Source: Bacteroides sp. CAG:530 (lineage in GTDB: Bacteria; Bacteroidota; Bacteroidia; Bacteroidales; Bacteroidaceae). Taken from it: a stretch of DNA of 64,000 bases. Of the stretch, positions 15,494 through 24,080 are shown one piece after another (the stretch's first letter is position 1; the number at the start of each line of letters is the position of its first letter). The notes beneath the pieces were generated by a model, which made no database searches, was not told where the DNA came from, and saw nothing but the letters and a program-made list of their open reading frames with translations. Position numbers and translations under genes: made by a program. Where the stretch lies: assembly GCA_000434735.1 (NCBI GenBank), contig FR881278.1:11366-75365 (forward strand). Reading direction: 5' to 3'.

Positions 15494-16057
15494 TTACTTC
15501 TTATTGTATTGGTTCATCGTAATGCTCAGTCCTGCCAAGCAAAAGCTTTTGATAATCTCTCCAGCTGTCTCCAAGCGTTCTGGCATCTGTTTTACATCGT
15601 CTTCGCCAAACTTACCGAGAACATAATCCACCTGCGCTCCTTTAGGGAAGTCATTACCTATGCCGAAACGTAAGCGTGCATAGTTCTGTGTGCCCAATGT
15701 GGCGGCGATATGCTTCAATCCATTGTGTCCGGCATCGCTGCCTTTACCCTTCAGTCGCAAACTGCCGAAAGGCAACGCAAGGTCATCTACTACAACCAAT
15801 ACATTCTCCAACGGAATCTTTTCCTGCTGCATCCAGTATCTTACCGCGTTTCCGCTAAGATTCATGTAAGTAGATGGCTTAAGCAGAAGCAACTGTCTGC
15901 CTTTTACCGACATACTTGCGGTAGCACCGTATCGTCCGTCCTTAAAAACAATATTGGACGCCTTTGCAAGAGCGTCCAATACCATAAATCCTATGTTGTG
16001 CCGAGTATTGCGATATTCATCGCCTATATTACCCAGCCCTACAATCAAATATTTCAT
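15494..16057 (-). CDS. pth: Peptidyl-tRNA hydrolase
   Basis: 187 aa, the usual length. Starts KYLIVGLGNIGDEYRNTRHN with catalytic His20. Also visible are the substrate-binding Asn in STYMNLSGNAV, Asp in VVVDDLALPFG and GSDAGHNGLKHI. It releases peptides from tRNA after premature termination, in the cytoplasm. It lies 6 bp after rplY on the same strand, the standard Bacteroides arrangement. Confidence 0.97.
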   Translation of the reverse strand: MKYLIVGLGNIGDEYRNTRHNIGFMVLDALAKASNIVFKDGRYGATASMSVKGRQLLLLKPSTYMNLSGNAVRYWMQQEKIPLENVLVVVDDLALPFGSLRLKGKGSDAGHNGLKHIAATLGTQNYARLRFGIGNDFPKGAQVDYVLGKFGEDDVKQMPERLETAGEIIKSFCLAGLSITMNQYNKK

Positions 16058-16063
16058 TCAGGA

Positions 16064-16660
16064 TTATTTGCCTGCAGCAGCCTGTGCACCACGAGCGGCA
16101 CGAGTCAATTTAACAGCGCAAACCACAGCTTCTTTTGCGTTAAGCAATTCCAAACCTTCGAAGTTCAATTCGCCTACCTTGATAGTCTTACCAAGAGCCA
16201 AAGAAGTTACGTCGATATTCAGACGTTCAGGAATAACGTTGTACAAAGCTTTAACTTTCAATTTACGCATCTGGAGAGCCAATTTACCACCGGCTTTAAC
16301 ACCTTCAGCCAAACCTTCCAACTGAACAGGAACTTCCATTACGATAGGATTCTCTTCGTTGATCTGATAGAAGTCTACGTGAAGGATAGCGTCAGTTACA
16401 GGGTGGAACTGGATGTCTTTCATGATAGCGTTAACTACCTTACCATCGATGTTCAGGTCTACTACGTAGATGTGCGGAGTGTAAACCAATTTACGCAAAC
16501 CGTCTACTGTTACTGTGAAGTGAGTAGCAACTGGTTTTCCGTTTTCGTCTTTCTGCATTCCGTACAATACACAAGGTACACCGTTGTTCTTACGCAAGCT
16601 GTGAGTAGCTTTCTTACCGATCTCTGTTCTTAAAGAACCTTTAATTTCGATTGATTTCAT
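16064..16660 (-). CDS. rplY: 50S ribosomal protein L25 / Ctc
   Basis: 198 aa, the long Ctc/TL5 form. The N-terminal L25 domain (about 1-90: GSLRTEIGKKATHSLRKNN, VPCVLYG) binds 5S rRNA. A C-terminal beta domain (95-185) follows, and an Ala-rich tail. First gene of the rplY-pth-hslR operon, with a TACCTTTGC promoter box about 90 bp upstream. Confidence 0.95.
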   Translation of the reverse strand: MKSIEIKGSLRTEIGKKATHSLRKNNGVPCVLYGMQKDENGKPVATHFTVTVDGLRKLVYTPHIYVVDLNIDGKVVNAIMKDIQFHPVTDAILHVDFYQINEENPIVMEVPVQLEGLAEGVKAGGKLALQMRKLKVKALYNVIPERLNIDVTSLALGKTIKVGELNFEGLELLNAKEAVVCAVKLTRAARGAQAAAGK

Positions 16661-16745
16661 GTTGATTAAAAATTTTTTGTGTTACTCTAAATTAAGTAGT
16701 TACTTGTGCTTAATTCGCCATCACACGATGAGCTTAAAAAAGCGG

Positions 16746-16754
16746 TGCAAAGGT
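16746..16754 (-). promoter_or_regulatory. -7 promoter box of rplY-pth-hslR
   Basis: Minus-strand TACCTTTGC at 16746-16754, about 86 bp before the rplY ATG. Confidence 0.6.
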
Positions 16755-16872
16755 ATTTGTTTTTTTTTATTCCAACAAGGAAATGGCTGATTTATTGCGG
16801 CTTTTACGCTGAAAAGCGATAAAAAAAACGTTTAAAACGATACTTTAACCCACAGAACACGGTACATTAGTT

Positions 16873-16912
16873 AAAATGCCGTACGAAATCTGTTGACTTC
16901 ATGCGGCATTTT
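16873..16912 (-). terminator. Terminator-like hairpin after the DUF3276 gene
   Basis: AAAATGCCG pairs with CGGCATTTT across a 22-nt loop just beyond the stop codon. The U tract is part of the stem, so strength is uncertain. Confidence 0.55.
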
Positions 16913-16937
16913 AAGCAAACTTAGTATAGCGTTTATA

Positions 16938-17321
16938 TTAAAAATCGATATCTATCTTAATCTCATTATCATGACTGTCGTCTTCTACAGGAACGAAAGT
17001 ATCTGTGTTTTCGTGATGTCCTTTCGCTACAGCCGGACCTTGCTCGTCATATATATATTGTATCATTTCGTGTAGGCCGTCCGCAAATTTCTCGAAGTCC
17101 TCTTTGTGCAAGAAAATCTTATGCTTTTCAAAACTTACCTTAGCATTCTCCCCTTCGCCCGAAACAATCTTCTTGCTTTCTGTAATCGACAAGAACATCT
17201 CCCCTCTGCGGTCTTCTTTCACATCTAAGTAATAAATGCGCTTTCCGGCCTTGATAGTCTTAGAGAGAACGATGTCTTTTTCTGCGTTGCCCGCAGCCAT
17301 ATCTTTTTTCATTTCTTCCAT
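16938..17321 (-). CDS. DUF3276 / PUR-alpha-like nucleic-acid-binding protein
   Basis: 127 aa. The core, SKTIKAGKRIYYLDVKEDRR then GEMFLSITESKK and FEKHKIFLHKEDFEKFADGL, is the Bacteroidetes DUF3276 family. It has a PUR-alpha-like beta-beta-beta-beta-alpha fold and binds single-stranded DNA or RNA. The C-terminal tail is acidic. A minus-strand TAACTTTGT promoter box lies around 17383-17391. It is a single gene divergent from nusB. Confidence 0.8.
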   Translation of the reverse strand: MEEMKKDMAAGNAEKDIVLSKTIKAGKRIYYLDVKEDRRGEMFLSITESKKIVSGEGENAKVSFEKHKIFLHKEDFEKFADGLHEMIQYIYDEQGPAVAKGHHENTDTFVPVEDDSHDNEIKIDIDF

Positions 17322-17468
17322 GATGCTGTGTGATAAAGTGGATTAAAAAATCGCCTCAAAATTGAAGTTTTTTTTTGAATAAACAAAGTTATGGCTTTTA
17401 AAACTTATCTAAGCGAGGAAAATATACAAAAAAATGTTTCCACTTTAGGTGAAATGCTGAAAAATATA

Positions 17469-17477
17469 TATTTTTGC
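17469..17477 (+). promoter_or_regulatory. -7 promoter box of the nusB operon
   Basis: TATTTTTGC, 30 bp upstream of the ATG at 17508. Its position shows that the open frame upstream of 17508 is not part of the protein. Confidence 0.6.
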
Positions 17478-17507
17478 ACCCAAATTTATATATATCAAAT
17501 ACATAGT

Positions 17508-18434
17508 ATGATAAACAGAGTTCTTATTCGTCTTAAGATAGTTCAGATTATTTATGCGTACTATCAAAACGGAGGTAAAAATTTGGATACTGCAGAAAAG
17601 GAGTTGTTCTTCAGTCTTTCCAAAGCTTACGATTTGTACAACTATCTTTTATTGTTAATGGTGGAAGTTACGCGTTATGCCAACAAGCGGTTGGAAGCGG
17701 GCAAACACAAACTGGCTCCTACAAAGGAGGACTTAAATCCTAATACTCGTTTTGTTGATAATCGTTTTATCGCCCAACTTGAAATAAACAAGCAGCTGTT
17801 AGAGTTCGAGAACTCACAGAAGAAGAATTGGGATAACACGCCTGAATTCATCAAGGCATTGTGCGAAGAAATAATGGACAGCGATATATATAAGGAGTAT
17901 ATGAGCGCTGAAACTTCATCGTACGATGAGGATAGAGAATTCTGGAGAAAGATATATAAGAAGATCATTGTTCGCAATGAACGTCTTGACGGTATTCTCG
18001 AAGACCAGAGTCTGTATTGGAACGACGACCGCGAGATAGTAGACACTTTCGTATTGAAGACCATCAAGCGCTTTGACCCTAAAAACGGCGAAAAACAGGA
18101 ACTTCTGCCAGAATTCAAAGACGAAGAGGATAAAGAGTTCGCTCGTCGTTTGTTCCGTCGTACCATTCTTAACGAAGATTACTATCGTCACTTAATCAGC
18201 GATAACTCTAAGAACTGGAACATCGACCGTGTAGCAGTGATGGATGTTGTAATCATGCAGATTGCATTGGCCGAAATCCTGAGCTTCCCTAACATTCCGG
18301 TTAGCGTTTCTCTGAACGAGTACGTAGAGATTGCCAAGCTGTACAGCACTCCTAAGAGTGGTGGTTACATTAACGGTACCCTCGATGGAATAGTTAATCA
18401 ATTGAAAAAGGATAATAAACTGACTAAAAATTAA
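17508..18434 (+). CDS. nusB: Transcription antitermination factor NusB
   Basis: 308 aa from ATG 17508. The open frame reaches back to 17391, but a promoter box lies inside that stretch, and MINRVLIRLKIVQIIYAYYQ is the conserved start of Bacteroidetes NusB. The protein is about twice the length of E. coli NusB: an N-terminal helical extension, then the NusB domain in the last ~130 residues (DRVAVMDVVIMQIALAEILS, VSVSLNEYVEIAKLYS). It binds boxA RNA with S10 in rRNA antitermination. First gene of nusB-yajC-ybbR-coaE. Confidence 0.92.
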   Translation: MINRVLIRLKIVQIIYAYYQNGGKNLDTAEKELFFSLSKAYDLYNYLLLLMVEVTRYANKRLEAGKHKLAPTKEDLNPNTRFVDNRFIAQLEINKQLLEFENSQKKNWDNTPEFIKALCEEIMDSDIYKEYMSAETSSYDEDREFWRKIYKKIIVRNERLDGILEDQSLYWNDDREIVDTFVLKTIKRFDPKNGEKQELLPEFKDEEDKEFARRLFRRTILNEDYYRHLISDNSKNWNIDRVAVMDVVIMQIALAEILSFPNIPVSVSLNEYVEIAKLYSTPKSGGYINGTLDGIVNQLKKDNKLTKN

Positions 18435-18478
18435 TACCTTTGTTCAGGTAATATAAAACTTAATAACACGAAGAACTT

Positions 18479-18787
18479 ATGAATATGTTGACAGTTATGC
18501 TGCAGGCACAAGGTGGAGGAGATTTATCTTTCATCCTCATGATGGTAGCCATCTTTGCTATCATGTATTTCTTTATGATTCGCCCACAGAACAAGAAGCA
18601 GAAAGAAATCGCTAACTTCCGTAAGAACTTGGAAGTAGGCCAGTCTATAATCACTGCCGGTGGCATTTATGGAAAAATCAAAGAAATAGAAGATAACTCT
18701 GTAGTTGTAGAAATAGCATCAGGAGTAAAAATCAAAGTAGACAAGAACTCTATCTATGCTGATGCTAAGGCTCAAGCTACAAAATAA
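18479..18787 (+). CDS. yajC: Preprotein translocase subunit YajC
   Basis: 102 aa. One membrane helix (about 20-38: FILMMVAIFAIMYFFMI) ending in the family signature MIRPQNKKQKE, then the cytoplasmic domain with GQSIITAGGIYGKI and VVVEIASGVKIKVDKNSI. It works with SecDF at the Sec translocon. It lies 44 bp after nusB and 12 bp before the YbbR gene. Confidence 0.95.
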   Translation: MNMLTVMLQAQGGGDLSFILMMVAIFAIMYFFMIRPQNKKQKEIANFRKNLEVGQSIITAGGIYGKIKEIEDNSVVVEIASGVKIKVDKNSIYADAKAQATK

Positions 18788-18799
18788 TATCAAGTAGAC

Positions 18800-19822
18800 A
18801 TGTTCGATGTAAAGAACATCACGCTTTATTATCGATGGATTTTACGGAAAACCAGAGATTTCTTGCTTAGCGATAAGTTCAGGGAAGCTTTGGTTTTCTT
18901 GTTTTTCGTATTAGTATCGTTTGGGTTTTGGTTGCTGCAGACTTTAGATTATACGTATCAAACAGAATTCAAGGTTCCGCTGCGACTGAAGAACATACCT
19001 AAAGATGTAATCTTGACATCCGATTTGCCTGACGAGGTGAAAGTAAGAGTGGAAGACCGAGGTACGGTACTGCTCAACTATATGCTAGGACGCACCTTTT
19101 TCCCGGTGTCTTTCGATTTCAAGGATTTCCAAAATGGAGGATCGCACGTACGTATATCGTCGTCTGAGATGCAAAAGCGAATCTCATCGCAGCTGAACGT
19201 ATCGACTAAGCTGATTTCTATCCGCCCGGATACCATCGATTTTATCTTTACTAAAGGATTGGCGAAGAAAATTCCGGTACGGCTGAATGGCGACAGCAAT
19301 ATTTCGGCTACGCGTCAGTATTATATCTCGTCGGTGAAGCTAACCCCCGATTCGGTAATAGCGTATGCGCCTAAAGAAATATTAGATACGCTACGCATGG
19401 CTTACACTACGCCGTTTATCGCCACTAATGTTACCGATACATTAGAGAAACGTGTATCCATCGACAAAATAACAGGTGTAAAGTTCGTGCCATCGTATAC
19501 CGATGTGTTCATTCTTACCGATATGTATTCCGAGAAAACCGTAGAAGTGCCCGTAATCGGAGTCAACTTCCCAGCAGGAAAAGTTTTGCGCACTTTCCCT
19601 TCTAAGGTAGATGTTACATTCCAGGTAGGATTACGACATTTTAAGGAGGTAGACGCAAACGATTTCTTCATAGGCGTTACATACGAAGATGTACTTAAGA
19701 CAAAAGGAGATAAACTTGTGCTCAACGTGAAAAGTGCTCCCGAGGTAGTGGGGCACATCCGTATATCTCCGGCTTCGGTAGACTATCTGATAGAACAACA
19801 ATCGGAAAGAGAAAACGAATAA
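18800..19822 (+). CDS. YbbR/CdaR-like membrane protein
   Basis: 340 aa. One N-terminal membrane helix (about 27-45: EALVFLFFVLVSFGFWLLQT) and an extracytoplasmic part with repeated YbbR-like beta modules, for example VPLRLKNIPKDVILTSDLPD, IPVRLNGDSNIS and VEVPVIGVNFPAGKVL. In Firmicutes, CdaR regulates the di-AMP cyclase CdaA; in Bacteroidetes the role is not established. Position between yajC and coaE is conserved in Bacteroides. Confidence 0.8.
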   Translation: MFDVKNITLYYRWILRKTRDFLLSDKFREALVFLFFVLVSFGFWLLQTLDYTYQTEFKVPLRLKNIPKDVILTSDLPDEVKVRVEDRGTVLLNYMLGRTFFPVSFDFKDFQNGGSHVRISSSEMQKRISSQLNVSTKLISIRPDTIDFIFTKGLAKKIPVRLNGDSNISATRQYYISSVKLTPDSVIAYAPKEILDTLRMAYTTPFIATNVTDTLEKRVSIDKITGVKFVPSYTDVFILTDMYSEKTVEVPVIGVNFPAGKVLRTFPSKVDVTFQVGLRHFKEVDANDFFIGVTYEDVLKTKGDKLVLNVKSAPEVVGHIRISPASVDYLIEQQSERENE

Positions 19823-19828
19823 CCACAG

Positions 19829-20428
19829 ATGATAAAAATAGGAATAACCGGAGGTATAGGTAGCGGGAAGTCTTTCGTCGCCAAACAGATGGAAGAGAAA
19901 GGTATCCCCGTTTACTACACCGATGACATGGCTAAACAACTAATGGTGGAAAGTCCAGTAATTCACGAAAAGCTGACAAAGCTATTGGGTGAAGACGCAT
20001 ACTCTCCCGACGGACAGCCCAACAAAAAGAAGCTGATAGATTACCTCTTTGCCAATAAAGAAAATGCGCTTCGCATCAACTCCATCGTGCATCCAGTAGT
20101 AAAATCAGACTTCCAGCAATGGGTAGAGCGACATAAGTCGACGGAAATCGTAGCCATGGAGTGCGCTATATTATATGAAGCCGGATTTGATGATGTGGTA
20201 GACCGTGTAGCAATGGTATACGCTCCGCTGGAAATTCGGATAGAGCGAGCCATGAAACGCGACGGAGCGACTAGACAACAGGTAAAGAATCGGATAAACG
20301 CTCAAATGCCAGATGAAGAAAAATGCAAGCGAGCCGACTATACCATATATAATGATGGCATACGCCCTATTCCAGCCCAGATAGACACCATGCTTGAGCA
20401 AGTCAAAAGCGGAAAACCTTTGGGGTAA
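19829..20428 (+). CDS. coaE: Dephospho-CoA kinase
   Basis: 199 aa, normal length. The P-loop GITGGIGSGKS is at residues 5-15, followed by PVYYTDDMAK, VHPVVKSDF and ECAILYEAGFDD. Catalyses the last step of coenzyme A synthesis (ATP + dephospho-CoA). It begins 6 bp after the YbbR gene, so the two are co-transcribed. Confidence 0.96.
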   Translation: MIKIGITGGIGSGKSFVAKQMEEKGIPVYYTDDMAKQLMVESPVIHEKLTKLLGEDAYSPDGQPNKKKLIDYLFANKENALRINSIVHPVVKSDFQQWVERHKSTEIVAMECAILYEAGFDDVVDRVAMVYAPLEIRIERAMKRDGATRQQVKNRINAQMPDEEKCKRADYTIYNDGIRPIPAQIDTMLEQVKSGKPLG

Positions 20429-20453
20429 ATTTGTGTAATTCGATGGGGAGTTG

Positions 20454-20462
20454 TATTTTTGC
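20454..20462 (+). promoter_or_regulatory. -7 promoter box of the DUF5606 gene
   Basis: TATTTTTGC, 56 bp before the ATG. A second match, TAAATTTGT, lies at 20426-20434 over the coaE stop. Either would give the gene its own promoter. Confidence 0.5.
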
Positions 20463-20517
20463 TACCCTTAAACGAAATTAGGAACTATATTAAATTAACA
20501 ATATAATAAATAGACTT

Positions 20518-20934
20518 ATGTTGAAGACAATTTTAGCAATTTCAGGAAAACCTGGATTGTATAAGCTTATTTCTCAAGCTAAAAATATGCTGATAGTAGA
20601 GGCTGTTAGCGCAGATAAGAAAAGAATGCCTATTTATGCAAGTGATAAAGTTATTTCATTAGGCGATATCGCTATGTATACCGACGATGATGAAGTTCCA
20701 TTGGGTAAGGTTCTTGAATCTGTAAAGAACAAAGAAAATGGTGCTGTAACTTCAATCGATTACAAAAAGGCATCGGCAGAAGAACTTCACGCTTTCATGG
20801 CTGAAGTATTGCCTGAATACGACCGCGACCGTGTACACACTAGCGATATCAAAAAGCTTATCCAGTGGTACAACTTGCTCGTTTCTAACGGCGAAACAGA
20901 CTTCGTAGAAGAAGAACCTAAAACAGAAGAATAA
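20518..20934 (+). CDS. DUF5606 family protein
   Basis: 138 aa. The start MLKTILAISGKPGLYKLISQ with AKNMLIVEAV is the Bacteroidetes DUF5606 family; a C-terminal helical part (SAEELHAFMAEVLPEYDRDR) and an acidic tail follow. Cytoplasmic, no known function. It comes after coaE with candidate promoters in between and is closed by a strong terminator at 20970-21020. Confidence 0.75.
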   Translation: MLKTILAISGKPGLYKLISQAKNMLIVEAVSADKKRMPIYASDKVISLGDIAMYTDDDEVPLGKVLESVKNKENGAVTSIDYKKASAEELHAFMAEVLPEYDRDRVHTSDIKKLIQWYNLLVSNGETDFVEEEPKTEE

Positions 20935-20969
20935 TACAACTGTATTATAGCCTGACACGCTTCAGGTAG

Positions 20970-21020
20970 AACAACTCCTTGCATCATCTCAACGATTTGA
21001 CGCAAGGAGTTGTTTGTTTT
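20970..21020 (+). terminator. Terminator after the DUF5606 gene
   Basis: AACAACTCCTTGC pairs with GCAAGGAGTTGTT across a 19-nt loop; T-rich end (TTTGTTTT). Confidence 0.85.
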
Positions 21021-21068
21021 AAAAGAATATCGCTATATGTTTAAAATATGTGGCAAAGCTTTGCTTAT

Positions 21069-21098
21069 TTCAAATAAAAGCGTACCTTTGCACTCGCA
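21069..21098 (+). promoter_or_regulatory. Promoter of the second tRNA-Pro
   Basis: -33 TTTG around 21060-21063, 19-bp spacer, -7 TACCTTTGC around 21083-21091. Same architecture as the native promoter at 9991-10022. Confidence 0.6.
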
Positions 21099-21101
21099 AT
21101 T

Positions 21102-21175
21102 CGGGGTGTAGCTCAGCCCGGTTAGAGTACGCGTCTGGGGGGCGTGTGGTCGCTGGTTCGAATCCAGTCACCCCG
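21102..21175 (+). tRNA. tRNA-Pro (anticodon GGG), second copy
   Basis: Identical in its 74 nt to the minus-strand gene at 3361-3434: acceptor CGGGGTG/CACCCCG, anticodon loop CTGGGGG, T loop TTCGAAT. Its 5' half plus upstream DNA matches the 71-bp att repeat at all but three positions, so it is a potential, unoccupied target for the element. A terminator (21189-21220) follows. Confidence 0.95.
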
Positions 21176-21188
21176 ACTGGAATTTAGA

Positions 21189-21220
21189 GGAGTCAAGTGT
21201 TTAACTTGATTCCTTTTTTT
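21189..21220 (+). terminator. Terminator of the second tRNA-Pro
   Basis: GGAGTCAAGT and ACTTGATTCC form a stem with one mismatch, followed by TTTTTTT. Confidence 0.75.
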
Positions 21221-21269
21221 GTGCACATATTTAATGTTGTCCCTCTTTTCTATTTTTTGAAGAATGTAT

Positions 21270-21278
21270 TAAATTTGT
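21270..21278 (+). promoter_or_regulatory. -7 promoter box of metA
   Basis: TAAATTTGT, 34 bp upstream of the metA ATG. No SAM riboswitch fold is seen between them. Confidence 0.5.
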
Positions 21279-21312
21279 GCCGAATATATTGATTTATAAT
21301 TTATAAGAAGCA

Positions 21313-22236
21313 ATGCCATTAAATTTACCAGATAAACTTCCTGCCATCAACTTACTGAAGGAGGAAAATATATTTGTTATAGATAACTCTCGCGCCAATG
21401 CGCAAGATATTCGTCCGCTTAAGATTGTGGTTCTCAATTTGATGCCGCTTAAGATTACTACCGAAACCGATCTTATACGTTTGCTTTCTAACTCGCCGTT
21501 GCAGATAGAAGTTAGCTTTATGAAACTGAAAAGCCATACTTCTAAAAATACTCCGATAGAGCACATGAAGGCTTTTTATCGCGATTTCGCTTCGATGCGT
21601 GAAGAAAGATTTGATGGCATGATTATCACCGGAGCGCCGGTAGAGCATCTTGAGTTTGAAGATGTGAATTACTGGAGTGAGATTACGGAGATATTCGACT
21701 GGACCAGAACTCATGTTACGTCTACCATGTATATATGTTGGGCTGCTCAAGCCGGACTGTATTATCACTATGGCATACCAAAATATCAGTTGGATAAGAA
21801 GATGTTTGGCATTTTCGAGCATCATGTAACCGAAGGATTCAGTCATCTGCCTATATTCCGCGGATTCGATGACGTATTCTATGTCCCTCATAGCCGCCAT
21901 ACTGAAGTGCGCCGCGAAGATATAGATAAGTGCAAGGAACTGCAGGTAGTTTCAGAATCGGATGAGTCGGGAGTACATATCGTGATGGCAAGAGGTGGTC
22001 GCGAGATATTCGTTACCGGACATTCAGAATACTCTCCGTACACGCTCGACGGTGAATATCGCAGAGATTTAGGCAAGGGACTCCCTATTGATATGCCAAA
22101 GAATTACTATCGTAACGACGATCCAGAGCAAGGCCCGTTGGTGCGCTGGCGCAGTACCGCCAATCTGCTTTTCAGCAACTGGCTTAACTACTATGTATAT
22201 CAGGAAACTCCTTACGACATAAACCAAATACGATGA
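21313..22236 (+). CDS. metA: Homoserine O-acyltransferase MetA (predicted acetyl-specific)
   Basis: 307 aa, normal length. The catalytic cysteine is Cys142 in YICWAAQAGLY, with His237 and Glu239 in VTGHSEY. Residue 111 is Glu (TGAPVEHLEF). In characterised MetA enzymes Glu111 goes with acetyl-CoA use and Gly111 with succinyl-CoA, so O-acetylhomoserine is the predicted product. First committed step of methionine synthesis in the cytoplasm. It overlaps the next gene by four bases (ATGA). Confidence 0.95.
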   Translation: MPLNLPDKLPAINLLKEENIFVIDNSRANAQDIRPLKIVVLNLMPLKITTETDLIRLLSNSPLQIEVSFMKLKSHTSKNTPIEHMKAFYRDFASMREERFDGMIITGAPVEHLEFEDVNYWSEITEIFDWTRTHVTSTMYICWAAQAGLYYHYGIPKYQLDKKMFGIFEHHVTEGFSHLPIFRGFDDVFYVPHSRHTEVRREDIDKCKELQVVSESDESGVHIVMARGGREIFVTGHSEYSPYTLDGEYRRDLGKGLPIDMPKNYYRNDDPEQGPLVRWRSTANLLFSNWLNYYVYQETPYDINQIR

Positions 22237-24071
22237 TGCATAAAATGAAACAACGTCCTATAGAACTGTTGGCTCCGGCCAAGAATTTAGAGTGTGGCAT
22301 TGAGGCTATAAATCACGGAGCCGATGCCGTATATATAGGTGCTCCGCGTTTTGGCGCACGTGCCGCAGCCGGAAATTCGCTTGCCGATATAGAGGCATTG
22401 GTGCAGTATGCTCATTTATATAATGTGCGTATATATGTAACCGTAAACACAATATTGCGCGATGACGAGCTGAAGGAAACCGAAGCTATGATTTGGGATT
22501 TGTATAGGGTAGGAGTAGATGCGCTCATTGTTCAGGATATGGGGCTTACCCAACTTAATTTGCCTCCCATCCCGCTGCATGCCAGTACGCAGATGGATAA
22601 CCGCACTGTAGAAAAGGTCCGCTTTTTGGCGGATGCCGGATTCCGGCAGGTGGTGTTGGCTCGCGAATTGTCTGTCAATGAAATCAGTCGTATACATGCC
22701 GCATGTCCTGATACGTTATTCGAAGTCTTTATACACGGAGCTTTGTGTGTGAGTTATAGCGGGCAGTGCTATGTAAGTGAGGCTTGTTTCGGACGCAGTG
22801 CCAACCGTGGCGAGTGTGCCCAGTTTTGCCGTTTGCAGTTTGACATGACTGATGCCGACGGAAAGGTGATAGAAAAAGGCAAGCATCTGCTGTCATTGAA
22901 AGACATGAATCAGAGCGATAACTTAGAGGAATTACTCGATGCAGGAGCTTCTTCATTGAAAATAGAAGGACGACTTAAAGATGTATCGTATGTAAAGAAC
23001 GTTACTGCCTACTATCGTCAGAAGTTGGATGCACTGTTTAAACGCAGAAAAGAATATGTACGTGCTTCATCGGGTAGCGTAAAGCCGGCCTTCCGTCCTC
23101 AGTTGGATAAGAGTTTTAGTCGTGGTTTTACCGATTATTTCGCACACGGACGTAATTCGGGAATATTCTCGTTTAACACCCCTAAATCGTTGGGCGAGGA
23201 AGTTGGTACGGTGAAAGAGATACGTGGCAACTATCTTACAGTAGCAGGCGTTAAAGCGTTCAGTAATGGCGACGGACTTTGTTACCTCGATGCGCAGGGC
23301 CGTTTGCAGGGTTTCCGTGTTAATAGAGTAGAAAACAATAAGCTCTTTCCGCAAGAGATGCCTCGCATAAAGCCAAAAACTGTGCTTTATCGTAACTTCG
23401 ACCAAGAGTTCGACCGTATCATGCAGAAGAAGTCGGCAGAACGTAAATTGGCTGTCGATGTATCGTTGGCAGAGAACAATTTCGGTTTTACATTGACTAT
23501 GTGCGATGAAGACGAAAACAGCGTGAGCATGGCATTGAGCAAAAACAAGGAATTAGCTCGCACTCCGCAGCATGACAATCTGATTAATCAGTTGGGCAAA
23601 TTGGGAAATACCCCATTTGTACCGAGAAATATAGATGTTGATTTATCCGAAAACTGGTTTATTCCTTCATCCGAATTGGCGGAGTTGCGCCGTGCCACTG
23701 TAGAGAAATTGTTGTCTCTTCGCCGTATAAACTATCACCGTGAGTTGTGGCGTATGCCCGAAACGGAACATCCTTATCCGCAGAAAGAACTTACTTACTT
23801 GGGTAATGTGATGAACAAGGAAGCGGCGGCGTTTTATCAGAAGCATGGAGTAGAGAAAATAGCTCCGGCGTTCGAGATGGAACATCCCGAAGGAGCAGCT
23901 CTTATGTTCTGTAAACATTGCTTGCGTTATAGCATGGGATGGTGTCCGGTACATCATAAAGTGAAGCCGCCTTATCGCGAGCCTTATTATCTGGTAAGCG
24001 GTGATGGTAAGAAGTTCCGTTTGCAGTTCGACTGCAAGAATTGTCAAATGAAAGTTTATTCTGAATCCTGA
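22233..24071 (+). CDS. Peptidase U32 family protein
   Basis: 612 aa. The N-terminal U32 domain (ELLAPAKNLECGIEAINHGA, ADAVYIGAPRFGAR) includes the signature EVFIHGALCVSYSGQCYVSE and FGRSANRGECAQFCR with its cysteines. A C-terminal part ends in Cys pairs (FCKHCLRYSMGWCP, CKNCQMKVY). U32 proteins include collagenase-like proteases and enzymes that hydroxylate 23S rRNA or tRNA (RlhA, TrhP), so the chemistry here is undecided. The ATG overlaps the metA stop; an internal ATG at 22245 is an alternative start. Confidence 0.88.
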   Translation: MMHKMKQRPIELLAPAKNLECGIEAINHGADAVYIGAPRFGARAAAGNSLADIEALVQYAHLYNVRIYVTVNTILRDDELKETEAMIWDLYRVGVDALIVQDMGLTQLNLPPIPLHASTQMDNRTVEKVRFLADAGFRQVVLARELSVNEISRIHAACPDTLFEVFIHGALCVSYSGQCYVSEACFGRSANRGECAQFCRLQFDMTDADGKVIEKGKHLLSLKDMNQSDNLEELLDAGASSLKIEGRLKDVSYVKNVTAYYRQKLDALFKRRKEYVRASSGSVKPAFRPQLDKSFSRGFTDYFAHGRNSGIFSFNTPKSLGEEVGTVKEIRGNYLTVAGVKAFSNGDGLCYLDAQGRLQGFRVNRVENNKLFPQEMPRIKPKTVLYRNFDQEFDRIMQKKSAERKLAVDVSLAENNFGFTLTMCDEDENSVSMALSKNKELARTPQHDNLINQLGKLGNTPFVPRNIDVDLSENWFIPSSELAELRRATVEKLLSLRRINYHRELWRMPETEHPYPQKELTYLGNVMNKEAAAFYQKHGVEKIAPAFEMEHPEGAALMFCKHCLRYSMGWCPVHHKVKPPYREPYYLVSGDGKKFRLQFDCKNCQMKVYSES

Positions 24072-24080
24072 TATAGAATT

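Noticed and set aside
15710..16633. Plus-strand open frame of 307 aa
   Set aside because: Antisense to pth and rplY, both well supported.
17391..17507. N-terminal extension of NusB
   Set aside because: A promoter box at 17469-17477 lies inside it, and homology starts at the ATG at 17508.
21176..21312. SAM or other riboswitch upstream of metA
   Set aside because: Only the tRNA terminator, a promoter box and a short AT-rich leader are present; no conserved aptamer core.
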